This document shows positions 32,878 through 42,861 of a stretch of 64,000 nt of DNA, piece after piece. Below the pieces are notes generated by a model that saw nothing but the letters and a program-made list of their open reading frames with translations, ran no database searches and was not told where the DNA came from. The position numbers and the translations under genes are program-made. The stretch lies in contig DATKHB010000003.1 of NCBI GenBank assembly GCA_035510455.1, positions 62,001 to 126,000 of the forward strand. The letters are read 5' to 3'. This stretch comes from DATKGL01 sp035510455 (GTDB lineage: Bacteria > Patescibacteriota > Saccharimonadia > Saccharimonadales > UBA4665). The first letter of the stretch is position 1. Every line of letters starts with the position of its first letter.

Positions 32878-34161
32878 ATGCAAGTAACCACTAAATACCT
32901 TAACGACACTAAAGTTAGCGTGGCTATTTTGGCTGATCGCCAGCTTCTTGATGAGGTAAAAGAAGAAGTTCTAAAAGAGCTAGCCAAAGACGTCAGCGTT
33001 TCAGGGTTTAGGGCTGGCCGTGCTCCGCTTAGTATGGTGGAGAAAAGCGTTAACTCCTCAACTCTTCAGCAAAACTTTTTGGATAAGGCCGTAAATAAGC
33101 TTTATGAGCTAGCGGCCACCAAGGAAAATCTTATACCAACCGCTTACCCGGCGATTACCATAACTAAATTCGTGCCATTTAGTACGCTCGAGTTTACCGC
33201 CGAAGTATCGGTTGTTGGCAAGGTCACATTACCTAACTACAAGGATATAAAAATGTCTAAAAACGAAGTAATAGTTACGCCTAATGACGTTAATGGGGTC
33301 GTCGAAAGGTTAAGAGTTAGAGAGGCAACTCGTAAAGTTGTAAATCGGTCCGCTAAAGACGGCGATGAAATAGTAATCGATTTTAAGGGCGTTGATTCTG
33401 AGACCAAACAACCAATCCCGAGAGCTGACGGCAAAGACTATCCGCTTATTTTAGGCAGCGACACATTCATACCTGGGTTTGAGAAGCATTTGCTGGGTCT
33501 AAAGACTAAAGCTACCAAGTCGTTTGATATAAAATTTCCAGCTAACTATAGTCCTACTTCATTACAGAATAAATTAGTCACCTTTACGATAACCGTTAAA
33601 GAGGTAAAGGAACTTCTACCGTCGATTCTTGACGATAAGTTTGCTGCCAAGGTTGGTCCTTTTAAGACGGTCGATGATCTTAAAGATGATATAAAGAAGC
33701 AACTCCAAGTTGAGCAGAGCAATCGATCTATGCAGGACTACCAAAACAAGCTCGTTGATAAAATCGTCGATGAGAGCGAGCTGGTTATTCCTAATGAACT
33801 TATTGACCAGGAAATAGACCTTATGGAGAAAGACGAGAGACAGAATCTCGTTTACCAAGGCACAACGTGGGATGAACATCTAAAGCAGGAAGGAGTAACT
33901 CACGAAGAACATAGGTTGAGAAACAAGGATCAGGCCAAGCGGCGCGTAAAAGTTGGGATTGTTTTGGGAGAAATCGCTAAACAGGAAAATATTAGTATCT
34001 CCGAAGACGAATTTAATGTTCGCATCAATCTTCTGCGGCAACAATATCAAGACCCAATCGTCCAAAAAGAATTGGATAAACCCGACAGTAGGCGTCAAAT
34101 CGCCAGCCGATTATTGACCGAAAAAACCCTCGACAAAATTGCTTCCTACAACACAAACTAG
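32878..34161 (+). CDS. tig: Trigger factor
   Basis: 427 residues from ATG 32878, a better start than the TTG 18 bp earlier. The ribosome-binding signature GFRAGRAP is at about residues 43-50, the FKBP-type prolyl isomerase domain in the middle (DGDEIVIDFKG to FIPGFEKHLLG), and a helical C-terminal chaperone arm. It greets nascent chains at the ribosome exit (L23). It is followed 47 bp later by clpP ATG 34209, a common order. Its TAG lies inside the CIRCE element of clpP. Confidence 0.95.
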   Translation: MQVTTKYLNDTKVSVAILADRQLLDEVKEEVLKELAKDVSVSGFRAGRAPLSMVEKSVNSSTLQQNFLDKAVNKLYELAATKENLIPTAYPAITITKFVPFSTLEFTAEVSVVGKVTLPNYKDIKMSKNEVIVTPNDVNGVVERLRVREATRKVVNRSAKDGDEIVIDFKGVDSETKQPIPRADGKDYPLILGSDTFIPGFEKHLLGLKTKATKSFDIKFPANYSPTSLQNKLVTFTITVKEVKELLPSILDDKFAAKVGPFKTVDDLKDDIKKQLQVEQSNRSMQDYQNKLVDKIVDESELVIPNELIDQEIDLMEKDERQNLVYQGTTWDEHLKQEGVTHEEHRLRNKDQAKRRVKVGIVLGEIAKQENISISEDEFNVRINLLRQQYQDPIVQKELDKPDSRRQIASRLLTEKTLDKIASYNTN

Positions 34162-34196
34162 CACTCTTGACAGTCGAGTGCTAAGTAAACTACAAT
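34159..34196 (+). promoter_or_regulatory. CIRCE element merged with the clpP promoter
   Basis: TAGCACTC (34159-34166), 9 bp, GAGTGCTAA (34176-34184) matches the HrcA operator TTAGCACTC-N9-GAGTGCTAA with one mismatch in the first arm (position 34158, C for T). The 9-bp spacer begins with TTGACA (34167-34172), and TACAAT follows at 34191-34196 after 18 bp. HrcA bound here would cover the -35 box. Thus clpP should be heat-inducible through HrcA. Confidence 0.88.
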
Positions 34197-34223
34197 ATCA
34201 GTACGTATATGGAGTTTAAGAAT

Positions 34224-34814
34224 ATGACAAATCAAGTGCTGGTACCAACTGTAATTGAAAATGAGGGTCGATATGAACGCGCCTATGATATATATAGCCG
34301 TCTACTGAAGGATCGTATAATTTTCTTAGGCGGCGGGGTTACCGAGACAACCGCTAATCTGGTTGTGGCGCAACTATTATTTCTAAACGCTGAAGATCCC
34401 AAAAAGGACATATATTTATACATCAATAGCCCCGGCGGGATAGTTTATGACGCCTTGGCTATCTACGACACGATGAAGTACGTGTCTAGCGATATACAAA
34501 CGGTTGGCATTGGCGTTCAGGCTTCAGCCGCAGCAGTCCTATTAAGCTCCGGTACTAAAGGTAAAAGGTTCATATTACCTAACGCCACGGTTATGATCCA
34601 TCAACCGAGCAGTGGTACTCAGGGTAAGGTGACTGATATGGAAATTGATCTAAAGGAGTCGCTAAGGGTTAAGCAGCGGATAAATGAGATAATGGCTGCC
34701 AATACCGGGCAAACAGTTAAAACGATTAAAGCCGACATGGAGCGAGATTATTGGATGACGCCAGAAGAAGCTAAAAAATATGGTTTAGTCGACAAGGTTT
34801 TAAAGGCTAAGTAG
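34224..34814 (+). CDS. clpP: ATP-dependent Clp protease proteolytic subunit
   Basis: 196 residues from ATG 34224, chosen over ATG 34209 because GGAG (34211-34214) sits 9 nt before it. The serine nucleophile is in GVQASAAAVLL, the histidine in MIHQPSSG, and the aspartate in ERDYWMT; IYLYINSPGG is the family core. Forms the tetradecameric chamber that degrades proteins fed by ClpX or ClpC. GVQASAAA departs from the usual GxAASMGA after the catalytic Ser. Regulated by the CIRCE promoter. Confidence 0.95.
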   Translation: MTNQVLVPTVIENEGRYERAYDIYSRLLKDRIIFLGGGVTETTANLVVAQLLFLNAEDPKKDIYLYINSPGGIVYDALAIYDTMKYVSSDIQTVGIGVQASAAAVLLSSGTKGKRFILPNATVMIHQPSSGTQGKVTDMEIDLKESLRVKQRINEIMAANTGQTVKTIKADMERDYWMTPEEAKKYGLVDKVLKAK

Positions 34815-35028
34815 CGTTTACGGCTTGACATTTTATCCCCAGTCATTCAAACTAAAACCTAAGAAGTAGTGTAAGTCGGGCTGTGCTACATATGTTTTTA
34901 AAAAGCACCAAAACCTCCGCTTAGTAATCTTCGCGCGCAAAAATTACAACAATTATTAATGGAAGTTCGTTGACTCTGGGTAGCTATGAGGTCATCGGAT
35001 ATAAATTAAAGAGGAATACCTGCTATTT
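34815..35028 (+). other. clpP-rpoB intergenic leader
   Basis: 214 bp without a gene. TTGACA at 34825-34830 is a good -35, but the hexamer 17 bp on (CAAACT) is a poor -10. GTGCT (about 34883) and AGCAC (about 34903) can pair in a T-rich hairpin. AAAGAGGAA ends about 14 bp before the rpoB ATG. The rpoBC promoter probably lies here; I cannot place it with confidence. Confidence 0.4.
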
Positions 35029-38000
35029 ATGGCAAAAAGCACTACTCATATTTCTAGCAACACGATAAATAAGCGTACATATTTTACAAACTCTCGTAAT
35101 TCCATCGATCTGCCAAATTTGGTAGATCACCAAAACAAATCTTTTCAATGGTTTGTGGATGAGGGTCTAGGTGAGTTATTGTCTGAAATCAGCCCAATTG
35201 ATGATTATACGGGAACCAAACTAAGCCTGAGCTTTAAAGATTACCGTTTCGAAAACCCCAAAATGACCGAAGCTGAGGCTCGAGAAAACAATGTTTCTTA
35301 CGAGGCGCCCTTGAAGGCTACGGTACAACTAGTTAATAAGGTTACCGGCGAAGTTAAGGACCAGGAGATTTACCTAGGTGACTATCCTTGGATGACTAAC
35401 CGAGGAACCTTTGTAATTAATGGTGCCGAGAGAGTGGTTGTTAGCCAGCTAATCCGCTCCAGCGGAGTCTTCTTCACATCAGAAATGCACGGCGTATCTA
35501 ATCTATATGGGGCTAAGTTGATTCCCGGCCGCGGTGCGTGGCTAGAGTTTGAAACTACTAGTGCCGGCGCCTTGTACGTCAAGATCGACCGTAAAAGAAA
35601 AATACCGGTTACTACACTGCTTAGATCGCTAGGGATGAATGAAGCGCAGATCCGAGACGCTTTCAAGCATGTTGACCAAGGGACAACTCAATATATCTCG
35701 ACTACTATCGATAAGGATCCATCACGTGGGCAAAACGATGCTTTAATTGAGGTTTACCGCCGGCTTCGACCAGGTGATCTCGCGACTGTTGATAATGCTA
35801 GAGGGCTGCTTGAGAACATGTTTTATAATTTCAAGCGCTTTGATTTTAGTCGTGTCGGTCGCTATAAGATTAATAAAAGACTTGATCTAAAGGTCACTAA
35901 TACCATTGAAAACCGGGTAATGAGACTTGAAGATTTAATTGCTATTATCGCTGAGATAATTCGTTTAAATAATACCCAGGAACCCGCCGATGATATTGAT
36001 AGTTTGGCTAACCGAAGAGTTAAATTGGTCGGCGAGCTTGTTCAGCGTCAATTCCGGATCGGTCTACTTAGGATGGAGCGAAATACTAAAGACCGCATGA
36101 GCATGAGCGAAATTGAAACTGTTACTCCGGGCCAGCTTATCAATGCCCGACCAGTAGTAGCGGCCGTAAGAGAATTCTTTGCCAGCTCGCAGCTTAGCCA
36201 ATTCATGGATCAGATAAATCCGTTGAGTGAATTAGCCCACAAGCGGCGTCTTAGCTCGATGGGCCCCGGCGGTCTGTCGCGCGAACGAGCCGGTTTTGAG
36301 GTCCGTGACGCCCACGCCACCCACTACGGAAGAATATGCGCGGTGGAAACTCCAGAAGGCGCCAATGTTGGACTGGTTCTTAATTTAGCAAACTATGCTC
36401 GCATTAACGATTATGGCTTCATTGAAACGCCTTATCGTAAGGCTATTAACGCCGCTAAGCCAAAAGACATTGTTGGTCATATCGCGGCTGAGGATTTGTT
36501 AAATGAAAAAGGTAAAGCCATAGTTAAGGCTGGCAAAAAAGTTACAGCCGCTGACGCTGCCAAATTAGCTAAGGTTAAAGGTAAGATAACCTGGCCGGTA
36601 AAGGCTCGTGTCAGCAATGAAATTGTTTATCTAGACGCTGCCGCTGAAGAATCAGCGATTATCGCCAGCGCCGGCGAAGAAATTAATGACGACGGCTATT
36701 TTGTAAATGACCGGGTAAGTGTCCGTAAATTCCTGCAGTCTGGACAGGTTGACGCCAATGACGTTACCCATATAGATGCTGCTCGTAACCAGATTATCGG
36801 CTCCAGCGCTGGACTTATTCCTTTTATTGAAAAGGACTATGTATATAGAAGCTTGATGGGCAGTAACCAGCAAAGACAGGCCGTGCCACTCATTAAGCCC
36901 GAATCACCGATTGTCGGGACGGGAGTGGAGGTCGCTGCTGCCCAAAATACCGGTCAGCTGATCGTCGCCGAGGAAGCTGGTGAAGTTGTAAAAGCCACCG
37001 CACAAGAAGTTAAAGTCAAATACGGTAGTGGTACAACGACCTATTACCCGCAACATTTTGTCCGTAGCAACGAGGGCACCAGCATTAATCAGAAGGTAGT
37101 AGTTAGTGTCGGCGATAAGGTCAAAAAAGATGACGTTTTGATTGAAGGCATGAGCATCGCTAACGGCGAACTGGCTCTAGGCCGCGACCTAATAGTAGCA
37201 TTCATGCCTTGGGCCGGCTATAACTTTGAGGACGCAATTATTATTTCAAGGAAGCTCGTTGAAGACGACACTCTAACTTCCATTAATATCGTTGATTTCA
37301 TGATTGAGGTTAGAGAAACTAAATTAGGCCCAGAAATTGTTACCAGGGACATACCAAACGTCAGCGAAGAGGCACTTCGTCATTTAGATGAAGAAGGCAT
37401 CGTAAGAATCGGCGCCGAGGTTCATCCCGGCGATATTCTTGTAGGCAAGATTACTCCTAAGGGTGAACAGGAATTAAGCTCTGAAGAAAGACTGCTTAGA
37501 GCAATCTTTGGTGAAAAAGCCAAAGAAGTACGTGACACATCCCAGCGAATGAGTAATGGTAAGCACGGTAAAGTCGTTGGCGTTAAGATTTTCAGTAAAG
37601 CCACCGGACACGAATTAAAGGCCGGTGTGTTGATGCAGATTCAAGTTTTTGTGGCTCAAATGCGCAAGATTGCTGTTGGCGATAAGCTAGGTGGCCGTCA
37701 CGGTAACAAGGGCGTTATTGCCCGAATACTACCGGTGGAAGATATGCCATTTACTGAGGATGGCACACCGATTGATATCGCACTTAATCCTTTAGGCGTA
37801 CCAAGTAGAATGAACGTTGGCCAGCTTTTTGAGACCCATCTTGGCATGGCAGCTAGGGCACTTGGTCTTAAAGTTGCCAGCCCGGCTTTTGACGGTGTAA
37901 AAGTCGAAAAGATTCAGGAGCTATTGAAACAAGCCAATCTGCCCGAAGACGGCAAGCAGCAATTATATGATGGCCGAAACGGTGAGGCCTTTTCCGAAAG

Positions 38001-38613
38001 AACAACGGTCGGCAGCATGTACATCATTAAGCTTAATCACATGATCGCTGATAAGATTCACGCTCGCTCAACTGGTCCATACACCATGGTCACTCAGCAG
38101 CCGCTGGGTGGTAAGGCTCAAAATGGTGGTCAGCGCTTTGGAGAAATGGAAGTCTGGGCACTTGAAGCCTATGGAGCTGCCAGCACTCTTCAAGAAATGC
38201 TTACTATTAAGTCGGATGATGTTTACGGTCGAAGCAAGGCCTACGAGTCAATCATCAAAAGAACCGAGATCGTCGGGCCGAAAGTACCCGAAAGCTTTAA
38301 TGTTTTAGTTAAAGAACTTCAAGGACTGGGTCTTAAAGTTGATTTGGTGAGTTCTAACAAACTAGTCGATGCTGAAGCAGTACTAGCCGAGAACATAAAA
38401 GACGAAGCTCTGCACCAATCAGATATTGAGGTCCCCGCACCAGTTGCATCTGATATCGACGTGACCGAGGACGTTGTCGCCAACGACTTTGACGCGATTG
38501 ACGTCGAGAATGAGATTGCTGAAGAGAACGACGGTGATAAATCAGATAGTGCCAAAGAAGAAACCGACGAAGCCGCCGAAATGGCTGAAATAACTAGCAA
38601 GGAGGCTAAATAA
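35029..38613 (+). CDS. rpoB: RNA polymerase beta subunit
   Basis: 1194 residues, full length. The rifampicin region SSQLSQFMDQINPLSELAHKR is followed by LSSMGPGGLSRERAGFE; by E. coli numbering it carries Ile518, Ala525, Ser532 and Met533 in place of Asn, Thr, Ala and Leu, with Asp516, His526 and Ser531 kept. The catalytic-side motif GDKLGGRHGNKGV and the C-terminal VGQLFETHLG clamp are intact. The last 70 residues are an acidic tail (DVTEDVVANDFDAIDVENE) beyond the usual end. TAA overlaps the rpoC ATG (TAATG). Confidence 0.97.
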   Translation: MAKSTTHISSNTINKRTYFTNSRNSIDLPNLVDHQNKSFQWFVDEGLGELLSEISPIDDYTGTKLSLSFKDYRFENPKMTEAEARENNVSYEAPLKATVQLVNKVTGEVKDQEIYLGDYPWMTNRGTFVINGAERVVVSQLIRSSGVFFTSEMHGVSNLYGAKLIPGRGAWLEFETTSAGALYVKIDRKRKIPVTTLLRSLGMNEAQIRDAFKHVDQGTTQYISTTIDKDPSRGQNDALIEVYRRLRPGDLATVDNARGLLENMFYNFKRFDFSRVGRYKINKRLDLKVTNTIENRVMRLEDLIAIIAEIIRLNNTQEPADDIDSLANRRVKLVGELVQRQFRIGLLRMERNTKDRMSMSEIETVTPGQLINARPVVAAVREFFASSQLSQFMDQINPLSELAHKRRLSSMGPGGLSRERAGFEVRDAHATHYGRICAVETPEGANVGLVLNLANYARINDYGFIETPYRKAINAAKPKDIVGHIAAEDLLNEKGKAIVKAGKKVTAADAAKLAKVKGKITWPVKARVSNEIVYLDAAAEESAIIASAGEEINDDGYFVNDRVSVRKFLQSGQVDANDVTHIDAARNQIIGSSAGLIPFIEKDYVYRSLMGSNQQRQAVPLIKPESPIVGTGVEVAAAQNTGQLIVAEEAGEVVKATAQEVKVKYGSGTTTYYPQHFVRSNEGTSINQKVVVSVGDKVKKDDVLIEGMSIANGELALGRDLIVAFMPWAGYNFEDAIIISRKLVEDDTLTSINIVDFMIEVRETKLGPEIVTRDIPNVSEEALRHLDEEGIVRIGAEVHPGDILVGKITPKGEQELSSEERLLRAIFGEKAKEVRDTSQRMSNGKHGKVVGVKIFSKATGHELKAGVLMQIQVFVAQMRKIAVGDKLGGRHGNKGVIARILPVEDMPFTEDGTPIDIALNPLGVPSRMNVGQLFETHLGMAARALGLKVASPAFDGVKVEKIQELLKQANLPEDGKQQLYDGRNGEAFSERTTVGSMYIIKLNHMIADKIHARSTGPYTMVTQQPLGGKAQNGGQRFGEMEVWALEAYGAASTLQEMLTIKSDDVYGRSKAYESIIKRTEIVGPKVPESFNVLVKELQGLGLKVDLVSSNKLVDAEAVLAENIKDEALHQSDIEVPAPVASDIDVTEDVVANDFDAIDVENEIAEENDGDKSDSAKEETDEAAEMAEITSKEAK

Positions 38614-41600
38614 TGCGTAATTATTCATACGGCACAGATATAGCTGACTTTGACGCGGTACGTTTAGCGGTCGCTAATTCCAGTGATATAACTGATTGGA
38701 GTTACGGTGAGGTTACCAAACCGGAAACCATTAACTACCGCACCCAGAAACCAGAACGGGATGGTCTATTTTGTGAAAGAATCTTTGGCCCCGTCAAGGA
38801 TATTAACCCGCACGATGCCAAGTATAAGGGCGTTCGTACCCGCGAAGCCGCAATTGATAAAAAGGGCGAACTAGTCACTAGAAGTATTGTCCGGCGTGAA
38901 CGGATGGGGCACATAAATCTAGCTGTTCCCGTCGCTCACATTTGGTTCCTGCGCGGCACGCCATCAGCTATTGGTCTATTGCTCGGCATGACGGTTAAAA
39001 ATCTAGAGAGGGTGTCATACTTCGCTAGCTACATAATAAAGAACGTAGACACTGCCAAGCGTGATCAATTAATAGCCGATAAAGAAGCTGAATTTGAGGC
39101 CGCCAAGGAAGCCATTAAACTGCGTTTTGAAAAAGAAGCCAAAGAAGAAGGCGCTAACTTGAAGGCTCTAGCTGAAGCTCAGACTAAGGAAACCGAAGAG
39201 CTAACCACTATCTACGATCAGCTGCACGAGCAAATGATTGGTTTAGAGAAGCGCAACCTAATAAATGAGACAGATTACCGTGGGTTACCTGACGAGCTTC
39301 GAGAAATTGTCAGCGTCGGTATGGGTGGAGCTGCTCTTCGGGACCTGCTTGTTGAAGTAGACCTAGAAAAATTGATCAAAGAATTAAGCGATGAGGCTGA
39401 AGCTGCTAAGGGACAACGCAAGAAAAAGATCATGAAGCGGCTTCGATTACTTGAAGGTATGCTTCGAGCCGGCATTAAACCTGAATCGATGTGTTTGTCA
39501 GTCCTGCCCGTCATTCCTCCAGACCTTCGCCCAATGGTTCAGCTGACCGGTGGTAGATTCGCGACTTCTGATTTAAACGATCTTTACCGACGAGTCATTA
39601 ACCGTAACAACCGTCTTAAGAAGCTAATTGAACTAAACGCTCCGGAAGTTATTAGGCGTAACGAACAGCGAATGTTACAAGAAGCTGTCGATGCTCTTAT
39701 AGATAACAATAATGCGAGAGGCGGTCGAGCCGTGGCCGCTACCGGACAGCGTCGTCGACTTAAATCACTAAGTGACATGCTGAAGGGTAAACAGGGTCGT
39801 TTCCGTCAGAACCTGCTTGGTAAGCGAGTTGATTATTCTGGGCGATCGGTAATTGTTGCGGGCCCGGAACTTAAGATAAACCAGTGCGGTATCCCCAAGA
39901 TGATGGCTCTGGAGCTGTTTAAGCCATTTGTTATAGGAGAACTTATAATCCGCGACCAAGCTCACAACATTCGTTCAGCTACCCGGATGATAGAAACCGG
40001 TGAAACCTTTGTCTGGGATGCCCTAGACGAAGTTATAAAAGAAAAGTATGTACTTTTAAACCGAGCACCCAGTCTGCACCGACTAAGCATCCAGGCATTT
40101 CAGCCTGTACTAATCGAAGGTAGGGCCATCCAGCTTCACCCGCTGGTCTGTAAGGGCTTTAACGCCGACTTTGATGGTGACCAAATGGCCGTTCACCTGC
40201 CGCTCAGCGACGATGCCCAAACCGAAGCCAAAGAAATCATGGCCGCTAGTAAAAATCTTCTAAAGCCAGCTGACGGATCACCAATACTGCATATCGAACA
40301 GGACATTGTTCTTGGCTGTTACTACCTGACATTCGAAAAGTCTGCGATTAGCAATAACAAACCTCGTTCTTATGTCTCGATCGATGAAGCGACCATGGCG
40401 CTCGACGAAAAGTATATAGAGTTACAGAGCAAAGTCCGAATACCATTTCGTGGTGAAGTAAGAGAAACCACTTTAGGAAGGTTCTTATTTAACGAAATAT
40501 TACCCGAGGACTTTGAGTTTCAAGATGCCGTTATGACTAAAAAGAAACTCCAACAAGTCATGGCGCTTGTTTATCAACAATATGGTTCTGACATTACTGC
40601 CCGAATTGCCGACGACCTTAAAGATCTTGGTTTCCAATACGCTACCATCTCAGGACTGTCTATGGGTATGGGTGACTTCGCCCAAGTTAAAGGCCTTGAT
40701 GAGCTTATAAAAGAGGGTGAAAAGCGGACCGCTGCCATCAGTGAACAGTTTGAGCAAGGTTTCATAAACGACGATGAAAGATACCGTTTAACGGTAGATA
40801 ATTGGACTAAAATCGATGCCCGGGTTCAGGAGCTACTTTCTGAGCAAATGGTTGGCCAGGAATCTTCCATGGCTATCGCCATTGCTTCTGGTGCTCGAGG
40901 AAACATTTCTCAGATGAAAAACTGTGTCGGAATGCTCGGTGTCTTAATAGATGCCGCCAGCCATTCAATCGAGCTGCCTGTTACATCGGGCTACAGTAAA
41001 GGACTAACTCAGCTGGAATACTTTACAGCTACCCGTGGTACTAGAAAAGCGGTCATTGATATCGCCCTAAAGACCGCCGATGCTGGTTACCTGACTCGGA
41101 GATTAGTCGATGTTGCCCAAGACGTTTTCACGGTCGATGAAGAGACCGATGATAAGGGCTTTTCGATGCTTCGATCGGACGCTGCAGAAATTGGCGTATC
41201 GTATGCCTCGAGACTTGAAGGCCGATTTGCGGCTGAGAACATCGGTAAATACATTAAAAGCGGCGCCTTAATAACTCCTGAGGTTGCCGCTAAGATCGAT
41301 GCTGATGAGAAACTCGATGGGGTTAAGATAATGAGCTTGCTTAGCGCTAGTTCCGTCAGGGGAGTCCCGCAAAGGTCATATGGCCTCGACCCAGCTACTG
41401 GTGAAATAGTAGACATCCATCACCCTATTGGTGTTATAGCCGCTCAGAGTATCGGTGAGCCCGGTACCCAGTTGTCTCTTGACTCTAAGCACCGTTCTGG
41501 TTCTGCATTAGCTGATGACACTTCTGAGGGACTTAGTCGTGTAGAAGAGCTATTTGAAGTAAGAACCCCTAAGGGCCAAGCCTATCTGGCTGAAATAGCC

Positions 41601-42425
41601 GGTGACGTAAACGTTTGGGAAGAAGGCGATCGCTACGTTATCCAGGTTACCTCTCACTCTCAGAAGAAAGTCCAGCTGCCGCTTGGTAATCTAACTCCTA
41701 AGATAGCCACCGGTACAGACGTGTCGATTGGCGACGTCCTAGCCAGCCATAAAGGCGGCCTCGATCCCCTTATATCGCCGATTGCCGGAAAAGCTGAGAT
41801 CGCTGATGATAAGATAATTATCGTTCCCGTTAAGCAAAATACTGTACGCTATGAAATCCCTGGTTTTAAACGAATACTAGTTGCCGAAGGAGATAAAGTA
41901 GTTGCCGGACAACGCCTCACCAACGGTTCGATTAACCTGCACGATCTAATGCAGCTTCAAGGTGTTGAATCAACACAGCGTTACATGATGAACGAAATAC
42001 TTAAGATTTTCGCCAGCCAGGGTCAAAACATCGCCGACAAGCATCTTGAAATTATAATTCGTCAGATGTTTAGTCGAGTCCAAATTGAGGACGCCGGAGA
42101 CACTGAGTTCGTGACCGGTGATATCGTTAGTAAACTGGCAGTAGTGGAGGCTAATGTAGAACTCATCAAGAAGAGAAAACACCCTGCTCAGTTCAGTCAA
42201 TTGCTCCTGGGTATCACCAAGGCAAGCCTAAGTACCGATTCGTTCCTTAGTGCGGCTTCTTTCCAAGACACCACCAGAGTACTTATTGGAGCTGCTACTA
42301 GCGGTAAGGTCGATCACTTATATGGTCTAAAAGAAAACGTTATCTTAGGCCGAAAAATCCCTGTTGGCACTGGTTGGAACGCCGCGGTTAAAAAGTCTAC
42401 CGCTGAAATTGACGAAGAACTATAA
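38613..42425 (+). CDS. rpoC: RNA polymerase beta-prime subunit (zinc-site-free)
   Basis: 1270 residues. The active-site NADFDGDQ is at about 517-524. The N-terminal zinc finger is absent: after GLFCERIFGPVKD (about 51-63) the four cysteines expected are replaced (NPHDAKYK, then DKKGELVTRS). The second zinc site before the bridge-helix region is also gone (SSVRGVPQRSYGLDPATGE, about 912-930, where family members have four Cys). The trigger loop reads QLSLDSKH where most bacteria have QLTMRTFH; the catalytic His is kept. Otherwise full length and in an intact operon, so it is the working enzyme. Confidence 0.97.
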   Translation: MRNYSYGTDIADFDAVRLAVANSSDITDWSYGEVTKPETINYRTQKPERDGLFCERIFGPVKDINPHDAKYKGVRTREAAIDKKGELVTRSIVRRERMGHINLAVPVAHIWFLRGTPSAIGLLLGMTVKNLERVSYFASYIIKNVDTAKRDQLIADKEAEFEAAKEAIKLRFEKEAKEEGANLKALAEAQTKETEELTTIYDQLHEQMIGLEKRNLINETDYRGLPDELREIVSVGMGGAALRDLLVEVDLEKLIKELSDEAEAAKGQRKKKIMKRLRLLEGMLRAGIKPESMCLSVLPVIPPDLRPMVQLTGGRFATSDLNDLYRRVINRNNRLKKLIELNAPEVIRRNEQRMLQEAVDALIDNNNARGGRAVAATGQRRRLKSLSDMLKGKQGRFRQNLLGKRVDYSGRSVIVAGPELKINQCGIPKMMALELFKPFVIGELIIRDQAHNIRSATRMIETGETFVWDALDEVIKEKYVLLNRAPSLHRLSIQAFQPVLIEGRAIQLHPLVCKGFNADFDGDQMAVHLPLSDDAQTEAKEIMAASKNLLKPADGSPILHIEQDIVLGCYYLTFEKSAISNNKPRSYVSIDEATMALDEKYIELQSKVRIPFRGEVRETTLGRFLFNEILPEDFEFQDAVMTKKKLQQVMALVYQQYGSDITARIADDLKDLGFQYATISGLSMGMGDFAQVKGLDELIKEGEKRTAAISEQFEQGFINDDERYRLTVDNWTKIDARVQELLSEQMVGQESSMAIAIASGARGNISQMKNCVGMLGVLIDAASHSIELPVTSGYSKGLTQLEYFTATRGTRKAVIDIALKTADAGYLTRRLVDVAQDVFTVDEETDDKGFSMLRSDAAEIGVSYASRLEGRFAAENIGKYIKSGALITPEVAAKIDADEKLDGVKIMSLLSASSVRGVPQRSYGLDPATGEIVDIHHPIGVIAAQSIGEPGTQLSLDSKHRSGSALADDTSEGLSRVEELFEVRTPKGQAYLAEIAGDVNVWEEGDRYVIQVTSHSQKKVQLPLGNLTPKIATGTDVSIGDVLASHKGGLDPLISPIAGKAEIADDKIIIVPVKQNTVRYEIPGFKRILVAEGDKVVAGQRLTNGSINLHDLMQLQGVESTQRYMMNEILKIFASQGQNIADKHLEIIIRQMFSRVQIEDAGDTEFVTGDIVSKLAVVEANVELIKKRKHPAQFSQLLLGITKASLSTDSFLSAASFQDTTRVLIGAATSGKVDHLYGLKENVILGRKIPVGTGWNAAVKKSTAEIDEEL

Positions 42426-42447
42426 AGATGTTAGGGTAGACACTGAT

Positions 42448-42861
42448 ATGCCAACCATTAACCAGCTAATAAGAAAGCCTCGCAGTAAAACCGGTAGCAA
42501 AACTAAATCACCGGCCCTGCTTCGTGTTACCAATAATTTACTTAACCGAAATTATGAGAAGCCGTCGCCTTTCAAAAGAGGCGTCTGTATAAAGGTGACT
42601 ACCAAAACTCCGAAAAAACCCAACTCCGCTCTTCGTAAAGTAGCCCGCGTTAGATTAACCAATGGCCATGAAGTTTGGGCCTACATTGGCGGCGAAGGCC
42701 ACAACCTTCAGGAGCACGCCGTAGTGCTAGTTCGCGGTGGCCGCGTCAAGGACCTTCCGGGTGTTCGTTACCATATAGTTAGGGGAAGTCTAGATTTACA
42801 GGGTGTATCGGGCCGCAAGCAAGGCCGATCAAAATATGGTGCCAAGAAGGTTAATAAATAA
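42448..42861 (+). CDS. rpsL: 30S ribosomal protein S12
   Basis: 137 residues from ATG 42448, 22 bp after rpoC (an earlier in-frame ATG lies inside rpoC). TKTPKKPNSALRKVARV is the streptomycin-loop signature with the sensitive-type Lys, and YHIVRGSLD near the end is the second. S12 monitors codon-anticodon pairing in the A site. TAA overlaps rpsG ATG. Confidence 0.96.
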   Translation: MPTINQLIRKPRSKTGSKTKSPALLRVTNNLLNRNYEKPSPFKRGVCIKVTTKTPKKPNSALRKVARVRLTNGHEVWAYIGGEGHNLQEHAVVLVRGGRVKDLPGVRYHIVRGSLDLQGVSGRKQGRSKYGAKKVNK

